Shown: piece after piece, positions 6,249 to 13,504 of the stretch
Layout of the letters: every line of letters begins with the position of its first letter
Position numbering within the stretch: position 1 is the first letter of the stretch
Source: Methylococcaceae bacterium UBA4132
Lineage (GTDB): Bacteria; Pseudomonadota; Gammaproteobacteria; Methylococcales; Methylomonadaceae
DNA: 17,165 nt
Assembly: GCA_002380945.1 (NCBI GenBank)
Contig: DFWO01000169.1
Coordinates: forward strand, 1-17,165
Direction of reading: 5' to 3'
The notes under the pieces: generated by a model
Told to the model about the DNA's origin: nothing
The model's database searches: none
Seen by the model: only the letters and a program-made list of their open reading frames with translations
Position numbers and translations under genes: made by a program

Positions 6249-6794
6249 ATGCAAGTGACTCCTACTGCCATCGCCGATGCGCTGATTATTGAACCTAAAG
6301 TATTTGGTGATACGCGCGGTTTCTTTTATGAAAGTTTTAATCAAGCGGCATTCTCTCAAGCAACGGGCGTTAACACACCGTTTGTACAAGATAATCATAG
6401 CCGCTCCAGTCAAGGCGTATTGCGCGGTCTGCATTACCAAATCCAGCAACCACAAGGTAAATTAGTGCGCGTAGTGCGCGGAGCTGTTTTTGATGTTGTA
6501 GTCGATATTCGCCGCTCTTCGCCTACGTTTGGGCAATGGATTAGCTTAGAACTGTCTGAAGATAATCATCGTCAACTCTGGATACCCGCTGGTTTTGCGC
6601 ATGGCTTTTTAGTACTCAGTGACTGCGCTGAATTTCTATACAAAACTACCGATTACTACGCTCCTGAATTTGAGCGTTGTATCGCGTGGAACGATGCGAC
6701 TATTGGTATTCAATGGCCGTTACAAAATGAGCCTCAGCTTTCTGCCAAAGATCAAGCAGGGGTGTTACTTTCCCAAGCCGAATTGTTCTCATGA
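6249..6794 (+). CDS. rfbC: dTDP-4-dehydrorhamnose 3,5-epimerase (RmlC family)
   Basis: A cupin-fold epimerase of 181 residues that converts dTDP-4-dehydro-6-deoxyglucose to the L-rhamnose intermediate in the cytoplasm. Visible are the substrate region DTRGFFYESF (21-30), QDNHSRSSQGVLRGLHYQ (47-64) with the catalytic histidine H62, IPAGFAHGFLVLSD (112-125), FLYKTTDYY (129-137) with the probable catalytic tyrosine, and the C-terminal LSAKDQ aspartate. An in-frame TTG exists at 6237, but the ATG at 6249 has GGAG six bases upstream and gives the usual N-terminus, so I start there. It is first in the polysaccharide cluster and overlaps wzm by four bases. The companion genes rfbA, rfbB and rfbD are not in the window. 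A related 3,5- or 3-epimerase for another deoxysugar cannot be excluded. Confidence 0.9.
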   Translation: MQVTPTAIADALIIEPKVFGDTRGFFYESFNQAAFSQATGVNTPFVQDNHSRSSQGVLRGLHYQIQQPQGKLVRVVRGAVFDVVVDIRRSSPTFGQWISLELSEDNHRQLWIPAGFAHGFLVLSDCAEFLYKTTDYYAPEFERCIAWNDATIGIQWPLQNEPQLSAKDQAGVLLSQAELFS

Positions 6795-7627
6795 ATCCTC
6801 ACGCAACACACCCCATTTCACCCATCGCTTTGCTGCGCAGCTTAATACACAATCGCCAACTCATCTCACAAATGGCTAAACGAGAAGTAGTGGGACGCTA
6901 TAAAGGTTCCGTTATGGGCTTACTGTGGTCTTTTCTTAATCCTATTTTCATGTTGGTTGTTTACACCTTCTTTTTTTCCGTGGTGTTTAAAGCCCGTTGG
7001 GGAGTTGTTGAAGGTGTTGAAGAAAGTAAAACTCAGTTCGCGGTGGTGTTATTCGTCGGTATCATTGTGCATGGGCTATTTGCTGAAGTGCTAAACCGCG
7101 CGCCTATGCTCGTCACTAGCAATGTTAACTACGTTAAAAAAGTTATTTTTCCATTAGAAATTTTGCCAGTTGTTAGTTTAAGTGCTGCATTATTTCACTC
7201 CTTAGTCAGCTTAATGGTACTACTCGTCGCTTTTGTCACTTTTAACCACTACTTACACTGGACGATTATTTTCGCGCCACTGGTATTTTTGCCTTTAATT
7301 ATCCTCAGCCTTGGTTTTGCGTGGATGCTGGCATCGCTAGGCGTATTTCTGCGTGATGTTGGACAAACCATCGGTCTTTTTACCACTGTCTTGATGTTTA
7401 TTTCCCCTGTGTTTTTCCCCATTACCGCCATGCCAGAAGAATACCGACCCATCATCATGGCAAATCCGTTGACGTTTATTATCGAACAAGCACGCGAAGT
7501 CCTTATTTGGGGACACTTACCTAATTGGATAGGTCTCGCTATTTATACCTTAGTAGCCTGCGTAGTCGCGTGGCTAGGCTTCATCTGGTTTCAAAAAACC
7601 AGAAAAGGCTTCGCTGACGTTTTATAG
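6791..7627 (+). CDS. wzm: ABC-2 type polysaccharide export permease (Wzm)
   Basis: Inner-membrane permease of 278 residues that, as a dimer with Wzt, moves undecaprenyl-linked polysaccharide to the periplasm. The family motif RYKGSVMGLLWSFLNP (36-51) precedes the first membrane helix. I count six hydrophobic segments at about 44-66, 83-103, 123-149, 157-181, 196-212 and 245-267. The RDVGQ loop and NPLTFIIEQAREVL (225-238) are also typical. The start ATG overlaps the rfbC stop (ATGA), and wzt follows after 39 bases. The wzm/wzt pair marks an ABC-transporter-dependent O-antigen or capsule-like system rather than a Wzx/Wzy one. A teichoic-acid-type exporter has the same fold, but the Wzt partner with a long C-terminal domain favours O-antigen. 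Confidence 0.92.
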   Translation: MNPHATHPISPIALLRSLIHNRQLISQMAKREVVGRYKGSVMGLLWSFLNPIFMLVVYTFFFSVVFKARWGVVEGVEESKTQFAVVLFVGIIVHGLFAEVLNRAPMLVTSNVNYVKKVIFPLEILPVVSLSAALFHSLVSLMVLLVAFVTFNHYLHWTIIFAPLVFLPLIILSLGFAWMLASLGVFLRDVGQTIGLFTTVLMFISPVFFPITAMPEEYRPIIMANPLTFIIEQAREVLIWGHLPNWIGLAIYTLVACVVAWLGFIWFQKTRKGFADVL

Positions 7628-7666
7628 TTAAAAAATTGAATCAATCACTCAAAAGCAACAAAAATT

Positions 7667-9016
7667 ATGACCGACATTGCCATTCGTGCAACTCACTTAA
7701 GTAAGTGTTATCACATCTACAATAATCCACAAGACCGTCTCAAGCAATTTGTCGCACCTCGTCTGCAACGCATGGTGGGACGCACGCCTAAACAATACTT
7801 TCATGAGTTTTGGGCTGTTAACGATGTGTCGTTTGAAATCAAGAAAGGTGAAACCGTTGGCATTATCGGACGCAATGGATCAGGCAAGTCCACCTTATTG
7901 CAATTGCTCTGCGGCACACTCACACCGACTAATGGACAGGTAGAGATTAACGGGCGCATCGCCGCGTTATTGGAATTGGGTTCAGGGTTTAATCCTGAAT
8001 TTACAGGACGCGAAAATGTTTATATGAATGCCTCTATATTGGGGCTAAGCAATGAAGATGTACTAGAACGCTTTGATGATATTGCCGCTTTTGCCGATAT
8101 TGGTGAATTTATCGAGCAACCTGTAAAAACTTATTCTAGCGGTATGTTTGTGCGTTTAGCCTTTGCGGTCAACATTCTATCAAACCCCGATATTATGATT
8201 GTCGATGAAGCACTGGCAGTCGGTGATATGAACTTTCAAGCAAAATGTATGACAGCATTGACTCGTATTCAAGAGCGTGGAGCAACTGTTCTGTTTGTTA
8301 GTCATGATATAGGTTCAATAAAAAGCTTATGTTCACGAGGCATTTATCTTGAGCATGGTAATATCAAAGCCATCGGCAAAGCTCCTGATGTAGCGGAACA
8401 ATATATGCGCATTATGCGAGAAGAAATGAATGCAGAGCATCGCAAATTTGTTCGCGTAACGTCTGAGTTTGTGCTGGAAGATAAAGAAGAATCTGTGCCA
8501 GTACTGGACAAAAATAACCACGTTTTGAAACGATCAGATGCGTTTGATAAACGGGTAGCTGTATTCCGATATGGCTCTGGAGGCGCAAAAATAACCTATG
8601 TTGAGTTACTCAATATGAGTAATGAACCGATACAGTCTGTAGAGTTCAATCAAGAAGTAAAAATACATATCTATATTGAAGCATTATCAGAATTGAATAT
8701 TTCGGTCAATTTCAATATTAGGGATGACAAAAAGGTGAATTTGACAGGGTGTGGATTTCGTCCAGCTGAACATAAGTTATTGACAACTGAAATCGGCGGG
8801 CAATATTTGGTCGAATATACCCTTAAGTTTCCCTTCCAAGAAGGCAACTATTCACTGCTTGCACAATTATCTTCGCCGATAGTCATTGATGAAACTGCTG
8901 AGTTTTTGGATATAATTGAAGATGCGGTCGTTTTTCAGATGGAGAGGTGGAAAATAGCAAGAATTTGGTCGAAAGTTCATTTATTCCCAACATTAAATGT
9001 GACAAGGCTGTCTTGA
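7667..9016 (+). CDS. wzt: ABC transporter ATP-binding protein with C-terminal glycan-recognition domain (Wzt)
   Basis: ATPase partner of Wzm, 449 residues. The N-terminal domain has Walker A GRNGSGKST (68-76), the ABC signature region YSSGM (156-160), Walker B IMIVDE (176-181) and the switch histidine H213. After a linker (about 250-290), a beta-rich domain of about 150 residues (about 290-440) fits the Wzt carbohydrate-binding domain. In studied systems that domain recognises the modified non-reducing end of the chain before export. Ending at 449 residues puts it with the long Wzt class, not the short class lacking this domain. Base composition changes inside the gene: 7861-7920 is 50% GC by hand count and 8641-8700 is 23%. 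The C-terminal part may therefore have been exchanged with the downstream genes. The stop is one base from the next ATG. Confidence 0.93.
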   Translation: MTDIAIRATHLSKCYHIYNNPQDRLKQFVAPRLQRMVGRTPKQYFHEFWAVNDVSFEIKKGETVGIIGRNGSGKSTLLQLLCGTLTPTNGQVEINGRIAALLELGSGFNPEFTGRENVYMNASILGLSNEDVLERFDDIAAFADIGEFIEQPVKTYSSGMFVRLAFAVNILSNPDIMIVDEALAVGDMNFQAKCMTALTRIQERGATVLFVSHDIGSIKSLCSRGIYLEHGNIKAIGKAPDVAEQYMRIMREEMNAEHRKFVRVTSEFVLEDKEESVPVLDKNNHVLKRSDAFDKRVAVFRYGSGGAKITYVELLNMSNEPIQSVEFNQEVKIHIYIEALSELNISVNFNIRDDKKVNLTGCGFRPAEHKLLTTEIGGQYLVEYTLKFPFQEGNYSLLAQLSSPIVIDETAEFLDIIEDAVVFQMERWKIARIWSKVHLFPTLNVTRLS

Positions 9017-9017
9017 A

Positions 9018-9890
9018 ATGATTAATAAAATTAAAAAATGTCTTTTACTAAATAAATCACTCGATAGTTTTCCAAGTTTTATGATAATCGGCGTACAAAA
9101 AGCGGGTACTACAACGCTTTTTGATTTACTTAATCACTGTCTAAATTTTTGTGGTTCATCTGATAAAGAATCTGGATTCTTCACTAAAGATGTATTTTAT
9201 AAACAGGGTAATGAATGGTATTTGAAGCAATTTGAACAGTGTAATAGTGATGCGATAAAGTTCGAAGCAACACCAGAATATTTATATTATCCTGATACAC
9301 CTAAGAAGATTTTTTCATTTAACAAGCAAATGAAGTTTATTGTTATTTTAAGAGACCCTGCTGCTCGATGTTACTCAGCGTGGAATATGTTTAAGTCTTT
9401 TAATGATAATGAGAACTTTGCTGAGCAAATTTATAATAATTTTACTCGATATGCTAACCCGCCTTTAAGGGATGCCATAAGTGATTTATTATTTACAAAA
9501 CACTTTCCATCTTTTAAACAGGCAGTTATCGATGATATTCAGAGATACGAGTCAAAGTCGAATGACATGGAGCCGTCTTTTGTGAGAAGAGGTCTATATT
9601 GTGAGCAAATCGAAAACTACCTTCACTATTTTCATCTTTCGCAGTTTCTTTTCCTTGAACAAAGGGAATTGAATTATCCTGATTCGGTCTTGAAAAAGAT
9701 TGCTCATTTCCTAGATAAAGAAATTGATGTGACCACAATTGAGCATCCTGTGATGAGCAATGTAGGAACGTATAAAGCGGGTGACGAAAACTTGAATGAA
9801 ATGATGGTAATGTTAAAATCTTTTTATAAGCCGTTCAATCAAAAACTATTCAGTCAGATTGGCATCCATTACGACTGGAACGAACAATGA
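9018..9890 (+). CDS. PAPS-dependent sulfotransferase (heparan-sulfate sulfotransferase-like)
   Basis: A 290-residue cytoplasmic protein of the sulfotransferase fold. The 5'-phosphosulfate loop is IGVQKAGTTTLFDLL (24-38). The 3'-phosphate motif is ILRDPAARCYSAW (110-122), with R112 and S120 as likely PAPS contacts. FVRRGLYCEQIENYL and FLFLEQRELN match the C-terminal half of carbohydrate sulfotransferases of the heparan sulfate N-/O-sulfotransferase type. In this cluster the probable acceptor is a sugar in the exported glycan; this is inference. No PAPS-forming genes are present in the window. The gene is AT-rich (9181-9240 is 28% GC by hand count). It begins one base after wzt and its stop overlaps the next start by four bases. 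Confidence 0.85.
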   Translation: MINKIKKCLLLNKSLDSFPSFMIIGVQKAGTTTLFDLLNHCLNFCGSSDKESGFFTKDVFYKQGNEWYLKQFEQCNSDAIKFEATPEYLYYPDTPKKIFSFNKQMKFIVILRDPAARCYSAWNMFKSFNDNENFAEQIYNNFTRYANPPLRDAISDLLFTKHFPSFKQAVIDDIQRYESKSNDMEPSFVRRGLYCEQIENYLHYFHLSQFLFLEQRELNYPDSVLKKIAHFLDKEIDVTTIEHPVMSNVGTYKAGDENLNEMMVMLKSFYKPFNQKLFSQIGIHYDWNEQ

Positions 9891-10972
9891 TTACAGTTAC
9901 TAAATCTTATATCCCATCCTTAGATGACTACACTGTTTATCTTGAAAAGATATGGCAATCAGGTCAACTTACCAATAATGGTTCGCTATGCCAACAACTG
10001 GAACATGATATTGCTAACTATCTCGGCGTTGCCAATCTGGAGTTGGTAAGTAACGGTACGCTTGCAATTCAACTTGCCATCAAAGCACTCAATCTGCAAG
10101 GCGAAATTATTACCACGCCGTATAGCTATGTTGCAACTACCAGTTCAATTCTGTGGGAAGGATGTAAACCTGTTTTTGTAGATATTGAAAATCACAGCTT
10201 TTGTATTAATTCTGAGTTGATAGAGCGTGCTATCACCGAAAAAACCTCGGCGATTCTTGCTACCCATGTATATGGTTATCCATGTGACGTAATAAAAATT
10301 CAACAGATTGCCGATAAATACAAACTCAAAGTCATATACGATGCCGCTCATGCTTTTGGAGTAAAACTGGCTGGCAAATCAATTTTGCAGTATGGCGATT
10401 GCAGTACTTTGAGTTTCCATGCCACTAAGTTGTTTCACACAGCCGAGGGAGGGGCAGTAATATCTAGGAATGGAGAAGTTGCTAAACGTGTTTTTCTCAT
10501 GAAAAAATTCGGTCATGTTGGCGAAGATGACTATCTTGACATCGGCATCAACGCAAAAATGTCGGAATTACACGCAGCAATGGGACTTTGTGTTTTACCT
10601 AAGGTGAATGACATCATTGCCTATCGGCGCATGGTATCTAAACTGTATGATTCTGGTCTCGAAGGATTAGAGCTAATTTCCCCGAAAGTTGCCCAAGGCT
10701 TGGAATATAACTACGCCTATTATCCAGTAGTATTCCCTTCGTATAACGATATGATGCGCGTACGGCAAGCTCTGATAGACGGAGGTATCATGCCGCGTCG
10801 GTATTTTTATCCTTCATTAAATACGCTACCGTATTTATCGATTGAGCGACAAAGCTCATGCCCTGTATCAGAAAACATCGCGAGTCGAGTGCTGTGTTTG
10901 CCGCTTTACTTTGGCTTAGAGCAACAGGATGTACATAAAATTTGTAAAATTGTCATTGAGGCAATGGTATGA
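9887..10972 (+). CDS. DegT/DnrJ/EryC1/StrS sugar aminotransferase, VioA-like
   Basis: PLP-dependent aminotransferase of 361 residues that converts a keto group on a nucleotide sugar to an amine. Landmarks are VSNGTLAIQLA (54-64) for cofactor phosphate binding, TPYSYVATTSS (77-87), YDAAHAFG (151-158) with D152 contacting the pyridine nitrogen, and SFHATKLFHTAEGGA (176-190) with the internal aldimine lysine K181. The N-terminus ITVTKSYIPSL and the phrase GQLTNNGSLCQQLE resemble VioA-type enzymes that make dTDP-4-amino-4,6-dideoxyglucose; I rate that substrate as likely but unproven. ATGA overlaps at both ends link it to the sulfotransferase and the WbqC-like gene. Its base composition is closer to the flanking genes than to the AT-rich neighbours. 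Confidence 0.9.
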   Translation: MITVTKSYIPSLDDYTVYLEKIWQSGQLTNNGSLCQQLEHDIANYLGVANLELVSNGTLAIQLAIKALNLQGEIITTPYSYVATTSSILWEGCKPVFVDIENHSFCINSELIERAITEKTSAILATHVYGYPCDVIKIQQIADKYKLKVIYDAAHAFGVKLAGKSILQYGDCSTLSFHATKLFHTAEGGAVISRNGEVAKRVFLMKKFGHVGEDDYLDIGINAKMSELHAAMGLCVLPKVNDIIAYRRMVSKLYDSGLEGLELISPKVAQGLEYNYAYYPVVFPSYNDMMRVRQALIDGGIMPRRYFYPSLNTLPYLSIERQSSCPVSENIASRVLCLPLYFGLEQQDVHKICKIVIEAMV

Positions 10973-11667
10973 AATTGGCGATTATGCAACCCTATTTTTT
11001 TCCTTATTTAGGGTATTTTCACTTAGTGAATGCGGTTGATAAATTTGTTTTTTACGATGATGTAAATTATATAAAGAACGGCTGGATAAACAGAAATCGG
11101 TTACTATTTTCAGATAATCCAAAATACTTCACTATACCTCTAGCTGGGGCTAGTCCGTTTCTGAAAATAGACCAGATTTGTGTGCAACAAAATGGCATTT
11201 GGCAGAAAAAACTATCTGAATTAATGCGCTATTCCTATTTAAAAGCCCCGAATTTTAAGGTAGTTCATCAGCTATTTTCAGATGTACTGTTTGTCGATGA
11301 TATTCGTATTTCTGAGTTGGCAAAGTTAAGCGTAAAAGCTGTTTCTGAATATCTTGGACTAGCTACTCAATTTATTGAATCATCATCTGTGTACAAAAAT
11401 GTGCAATTGAAAGGAGCAGAGCGAGTACTTGATATTTGCATTAGGGAGAAAGCCAGCGAATATTATAATCTTCCTGGAGGTAGATTACTTTATGATGAGG
11501 AGTTATTTAATTTAAACGGAGTAGAGCTACATTTTATTTTACCTAAACTTGTTCCATACAAACAATTTTTGAATACATTTCAGCCCTGTTTATCCATTAT
11601 TGATGTATTGATGTTTAATGATAAGGATGCTATCCGTGAAATGCTTAATGTCGGTGAGAGACTTTGA
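10969..11667 (+). CDS. WbqC-like family protein
   Basis: A 232-residue protein of the WbqC family (PF08889), recognised from IMQPYFFPYLGYFHLVNAVD (5-24), VFYDDVNYIKNGWINRNRL (27-45) and the phrase FLNTFQPCLSIIDVLMFN near the C-terminus. Family members sit in O-antigen and other sugar clusters, often directly after a DegT aminotransferase, and are suspected to modify the amino-sugar, for example by N-acylation. No reaction has been established to my knowledge. The protein has no membrane segments or signal peptide, so it is cytoplasmic. Start overlaps the aminotransferase stop (ATGA) and the stop overlaps the next TTG start, so the trio is probably translated together. Confidence 0.88.
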   Translation: MKLAIMQPYFFPYLGYFHLVNAVDKFVFYDDVNYIKNGWINRNRLLFSDNPKYFTIPLAGASPFLKIDQICVQQNGIWQKKLSELMRYSYLKAPNFKVVHQLFSDVLFVDDIRISELAKLSVKAVSEYLGLATQFIESSSVYKNVQLKGAERVLDICIREKASEYYNLPGGRLLYDEELFNLNGVELHFILPKLVPYKQFLNTFQPCLSIIDVLMFNDKDAIREMLNVGERL

Positions 11668-12635
11668 TTAGTGCCGCTATTGGTGGGTATTTTGAGCTAG
11701 AATTACCTGTGGTTAAGGGAGAGTGGTATGCGGAAGCCTATCACTTCCAGTCTGCTCGTGCTGCTTTTTTGGCTCTGTTGTTAGAAGGTCATCCAACTCG
11801 TGTGTGGATGCCTTGGTATATTTGTGACAGTATGATTGAGCCTCTATATATGGCGGGGGTGGCAGTTTCTCGTTATTTACTTGATGATAATCTGAATATA
11901 AAAGAAAGTATTACACTAAAGCCAAACGAATGGTTGTTTTATGTAAATTATTTTGGAGTAAGTGGTTTCCTAGTAGATAAATTATTGGAGTCTTATCCTC
12001 GAGATCAAGTTGTTATTGATAACTCACAGGCATTCTTTTCACCACCACGAGATTGTTTAGCGACTATATACTCTCCACGTAAATTTTTTGGAGTGCCAGA
12101 TGGTGGCTATCTTTTCACTATTTTGGATGTGTCAGTTCCTGATGAAGTGGACGATGGTTCTATTAATCGTTGTACCTATTTGCTAAAACGACTTGCCTCA
12201 GAGCCAGACTCAGGTTATTTGGATTACCAGATAGCAGAAAAAAGTTTGATCGGACAGTTACCAAAGCGGATGTCTAGGCTTACCCAACATCTACTTTCCA
12301 CGATTGATTATAATACTGCACGACTTCAACGTAATGAAAACTTTGCCTTTCTTCATACTCATCTTCAGCATTTGAACTTGTTTAATCTTAAGTTAGGATG
12401 TGATGACGTGCCGATGTGCTATCCTTTTCGGAGTTTTCATAAGGAAGTTCGTAACCATTTGATTAAAAAGCGTATATTTATACCAATATACTGGCCAGAG
12501 ATCACAGAGATAAATGTAAATTCATCAACAAAGATACTTGCACAACAATACTTACCCCTTCCCTGTGATCAGAGATATGCTCCTCAGTTATTGAGTAAAC
12601 TTGTCGCCGAAATTGTTGGAGAGATAGTTAATTGA
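11664..12635 (+). CDS. Conserved protein of unknown function with a DegT/PLP-enzyme-like fold
   Basis: A 323-residue protein of a conserved, uncharacterised family that I recognise from its layout. The N-terminal stretch is IGGYFELELP (6-15). YHFQSARAAFLALL (26-39) lies where PLP enzymes bind the cofactor phosphate, and MPWYICDSMIEPL (49-61) follows. VVIDNSQAFF (117-126) resembles the D-x-A-H/Q strand. SPRKFFGVPDGGYL (137-150) has a lysine, K140, at the position of the PLP lysine. It is shorter than true sugar aminotransferases (about 360-380), so it could be an aminotransferase, a PLP enzyme with another reaction, or a non-catalytic relative. The start is TTG overlapping the WbqC-like stop (TTGA), with GGTGAG five bases upstream. 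The role is inferred from context only: amino-sugar modification together with the two preceding genes. Confidence 0.75.
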   Translation: MISAAIGGYFELELPVVKGEWYAEAYHFQSARAAFLALLLEGHPTRVWMPWYICDSMIEPLYMAGVAVSRYLLDDNLNIKESITLKPNEWLFYVNYFGVSGFLVDKLLESYPRDQVVIDNSQAFFSPPRDCLATIYSPRKFFGVPDGGYLFTILDVSVPDEVDDGSINRCTYLLKRLASEPDSGYLDYQIAEKSLIGQLPKRMSRLTQHLLSTIDYNTARLQRNENFAFLHTHLQHLNLFNLKLGCDDVPMCYPFRSFHKEVRNHLIKKRIFIPIYWPEITEINVNSSTKILAQQYLPLPCDQRYAPQLLSKLVAEIVGEIVN

Positions 12636-12661
12636 ACGTTTCTATAAATAAAGGTTAAAAA

Positions 12662-13504
12662 ATGAAGAAGCTTGCTATTTTTGGAGTTCCTCGCTCTGGG
12701 ACATCGTGGCTTAGCCAAATTTTTAACAGTCATCCAGATGTCATATCGCGTTCGCAGCCATTATTCTCATTCGGACATAAAGGTAGGCTAACGGATTATT
12801 CGACATACAAAGAGATCAATCTATTTTTCGATGAAATTACTCATACGAAAGATTCATTTGCCTTGATGAAGTGTGATATGCATAAAAGTTATCCAGCATT
12901 TGATAAATCTCTGATGCCAACTTATATCTCATTTAAAGAAACTCGCTATTTGTATGTCATTGAAAATATATTGAAGCAATGTTCTGATATAAAAATAATT
13001 GGTATTGTCAGAAATCCATTGGCGTGTCTCGCTTCATGGATTCAATCACCGAAAGAATTTAATCCAGAATGGAATATCTATCAAGAATGGCGGTTAGCAC
13101 CAAGCAAAAATCAGAATAAGTCTGAAGAGTTTTTTGGGTTCGACAAGTGGAAAGAAGTTGCTGGAAATTTTCTCAAATTTCAAGCTGAGTTTCCAAATCA
13201 ATTTAAGCTGGTTAGATACGAACAGTTAAATGCCAATCCAATAGAGATTACTGCTGATATTTTTGAGTTTTGTGGATTAAAGGTACATCCTCAAGTAAGC
13301 GAATTTATTAATGCCAGCCAATCTACGCATGATAATGACCCTTATTCTGTTTTTCGAGCTAAAGCTAACGATACTCAATGGCTAAATGTACTGCCATCTG
13401 ACATCGTGGACGAAGTGCGGCGTGATTTGTGCAATTCGCCATTGCAAACTTTTTTTATGGAACAACCTAATGCCAAAAGTAACTGTTATCCTGACCTCTT
13501 TTAA
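12662..13504 (+). CDS. Second sulfotransferase-family protein
   Basis: A 280-residue sulfotransferase-fold protein different from the one at 9018. The 5'-phosphosulfate loop is FGVPRSGTSWLSQIF (7-21), and the 3'-phosphate motif is IIGIVRNPLACLASW (112-126), with R117 and S125 likely PAPS contacts. Residues 195-215, with RYEQLNANP and IFEFCGL, match the C-terminal part of bacterial sulfotransferase 3-type proteins. No signal peptide or membrane helix is evident, so it acts in the cytoplasm. AAGG lies seven bases before the ATG. The last 35 bases overlap the glycosyltransferase gene, which fits coupled expression. Its target is probably a sugar of the same glycan, at a position different from that used by the first enzyme; this is inference. 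Confidence 0.83.
   Translation: MKKLAIFGVPRSGTSWLSQIFNSHPDVISRSQPLFSFGHKGRLTDYSTYKEINLFFDEITHTKDSFALMKCDMHKSYPAFDKSLMPTYISFKETRYLYVIENILKQCSDIKIIGIVRNPLACLASWIQSPKEFNPEWNIYQEWRLAPSKNQNKSEEFFGFDKWKEVAGNFLKFQAEFPNQFKLVRYEQLNANPIEITADIFEFCGLKVHPQVSEFINASQSTHDNDPYSVFRAKANDTQWLNVLPSDIVDEVRRDLCNSPLQTFFMEQPNAKSNCYPDLF

Noticed and set aside
6225..6455. Minus-strand open frame over the start of rfbC
   Set aside because: Antisense shadow of the clearly conserved epimerase; no recognisable protein.
13386..13469. N-terminal extension of the GT2 protein upstream of 13470
   Set aside because: These codons lie within the sulfotransferase gene and do not resemble a GT2 N-terminus; the GT-A strand starts at the ATG at 13470.
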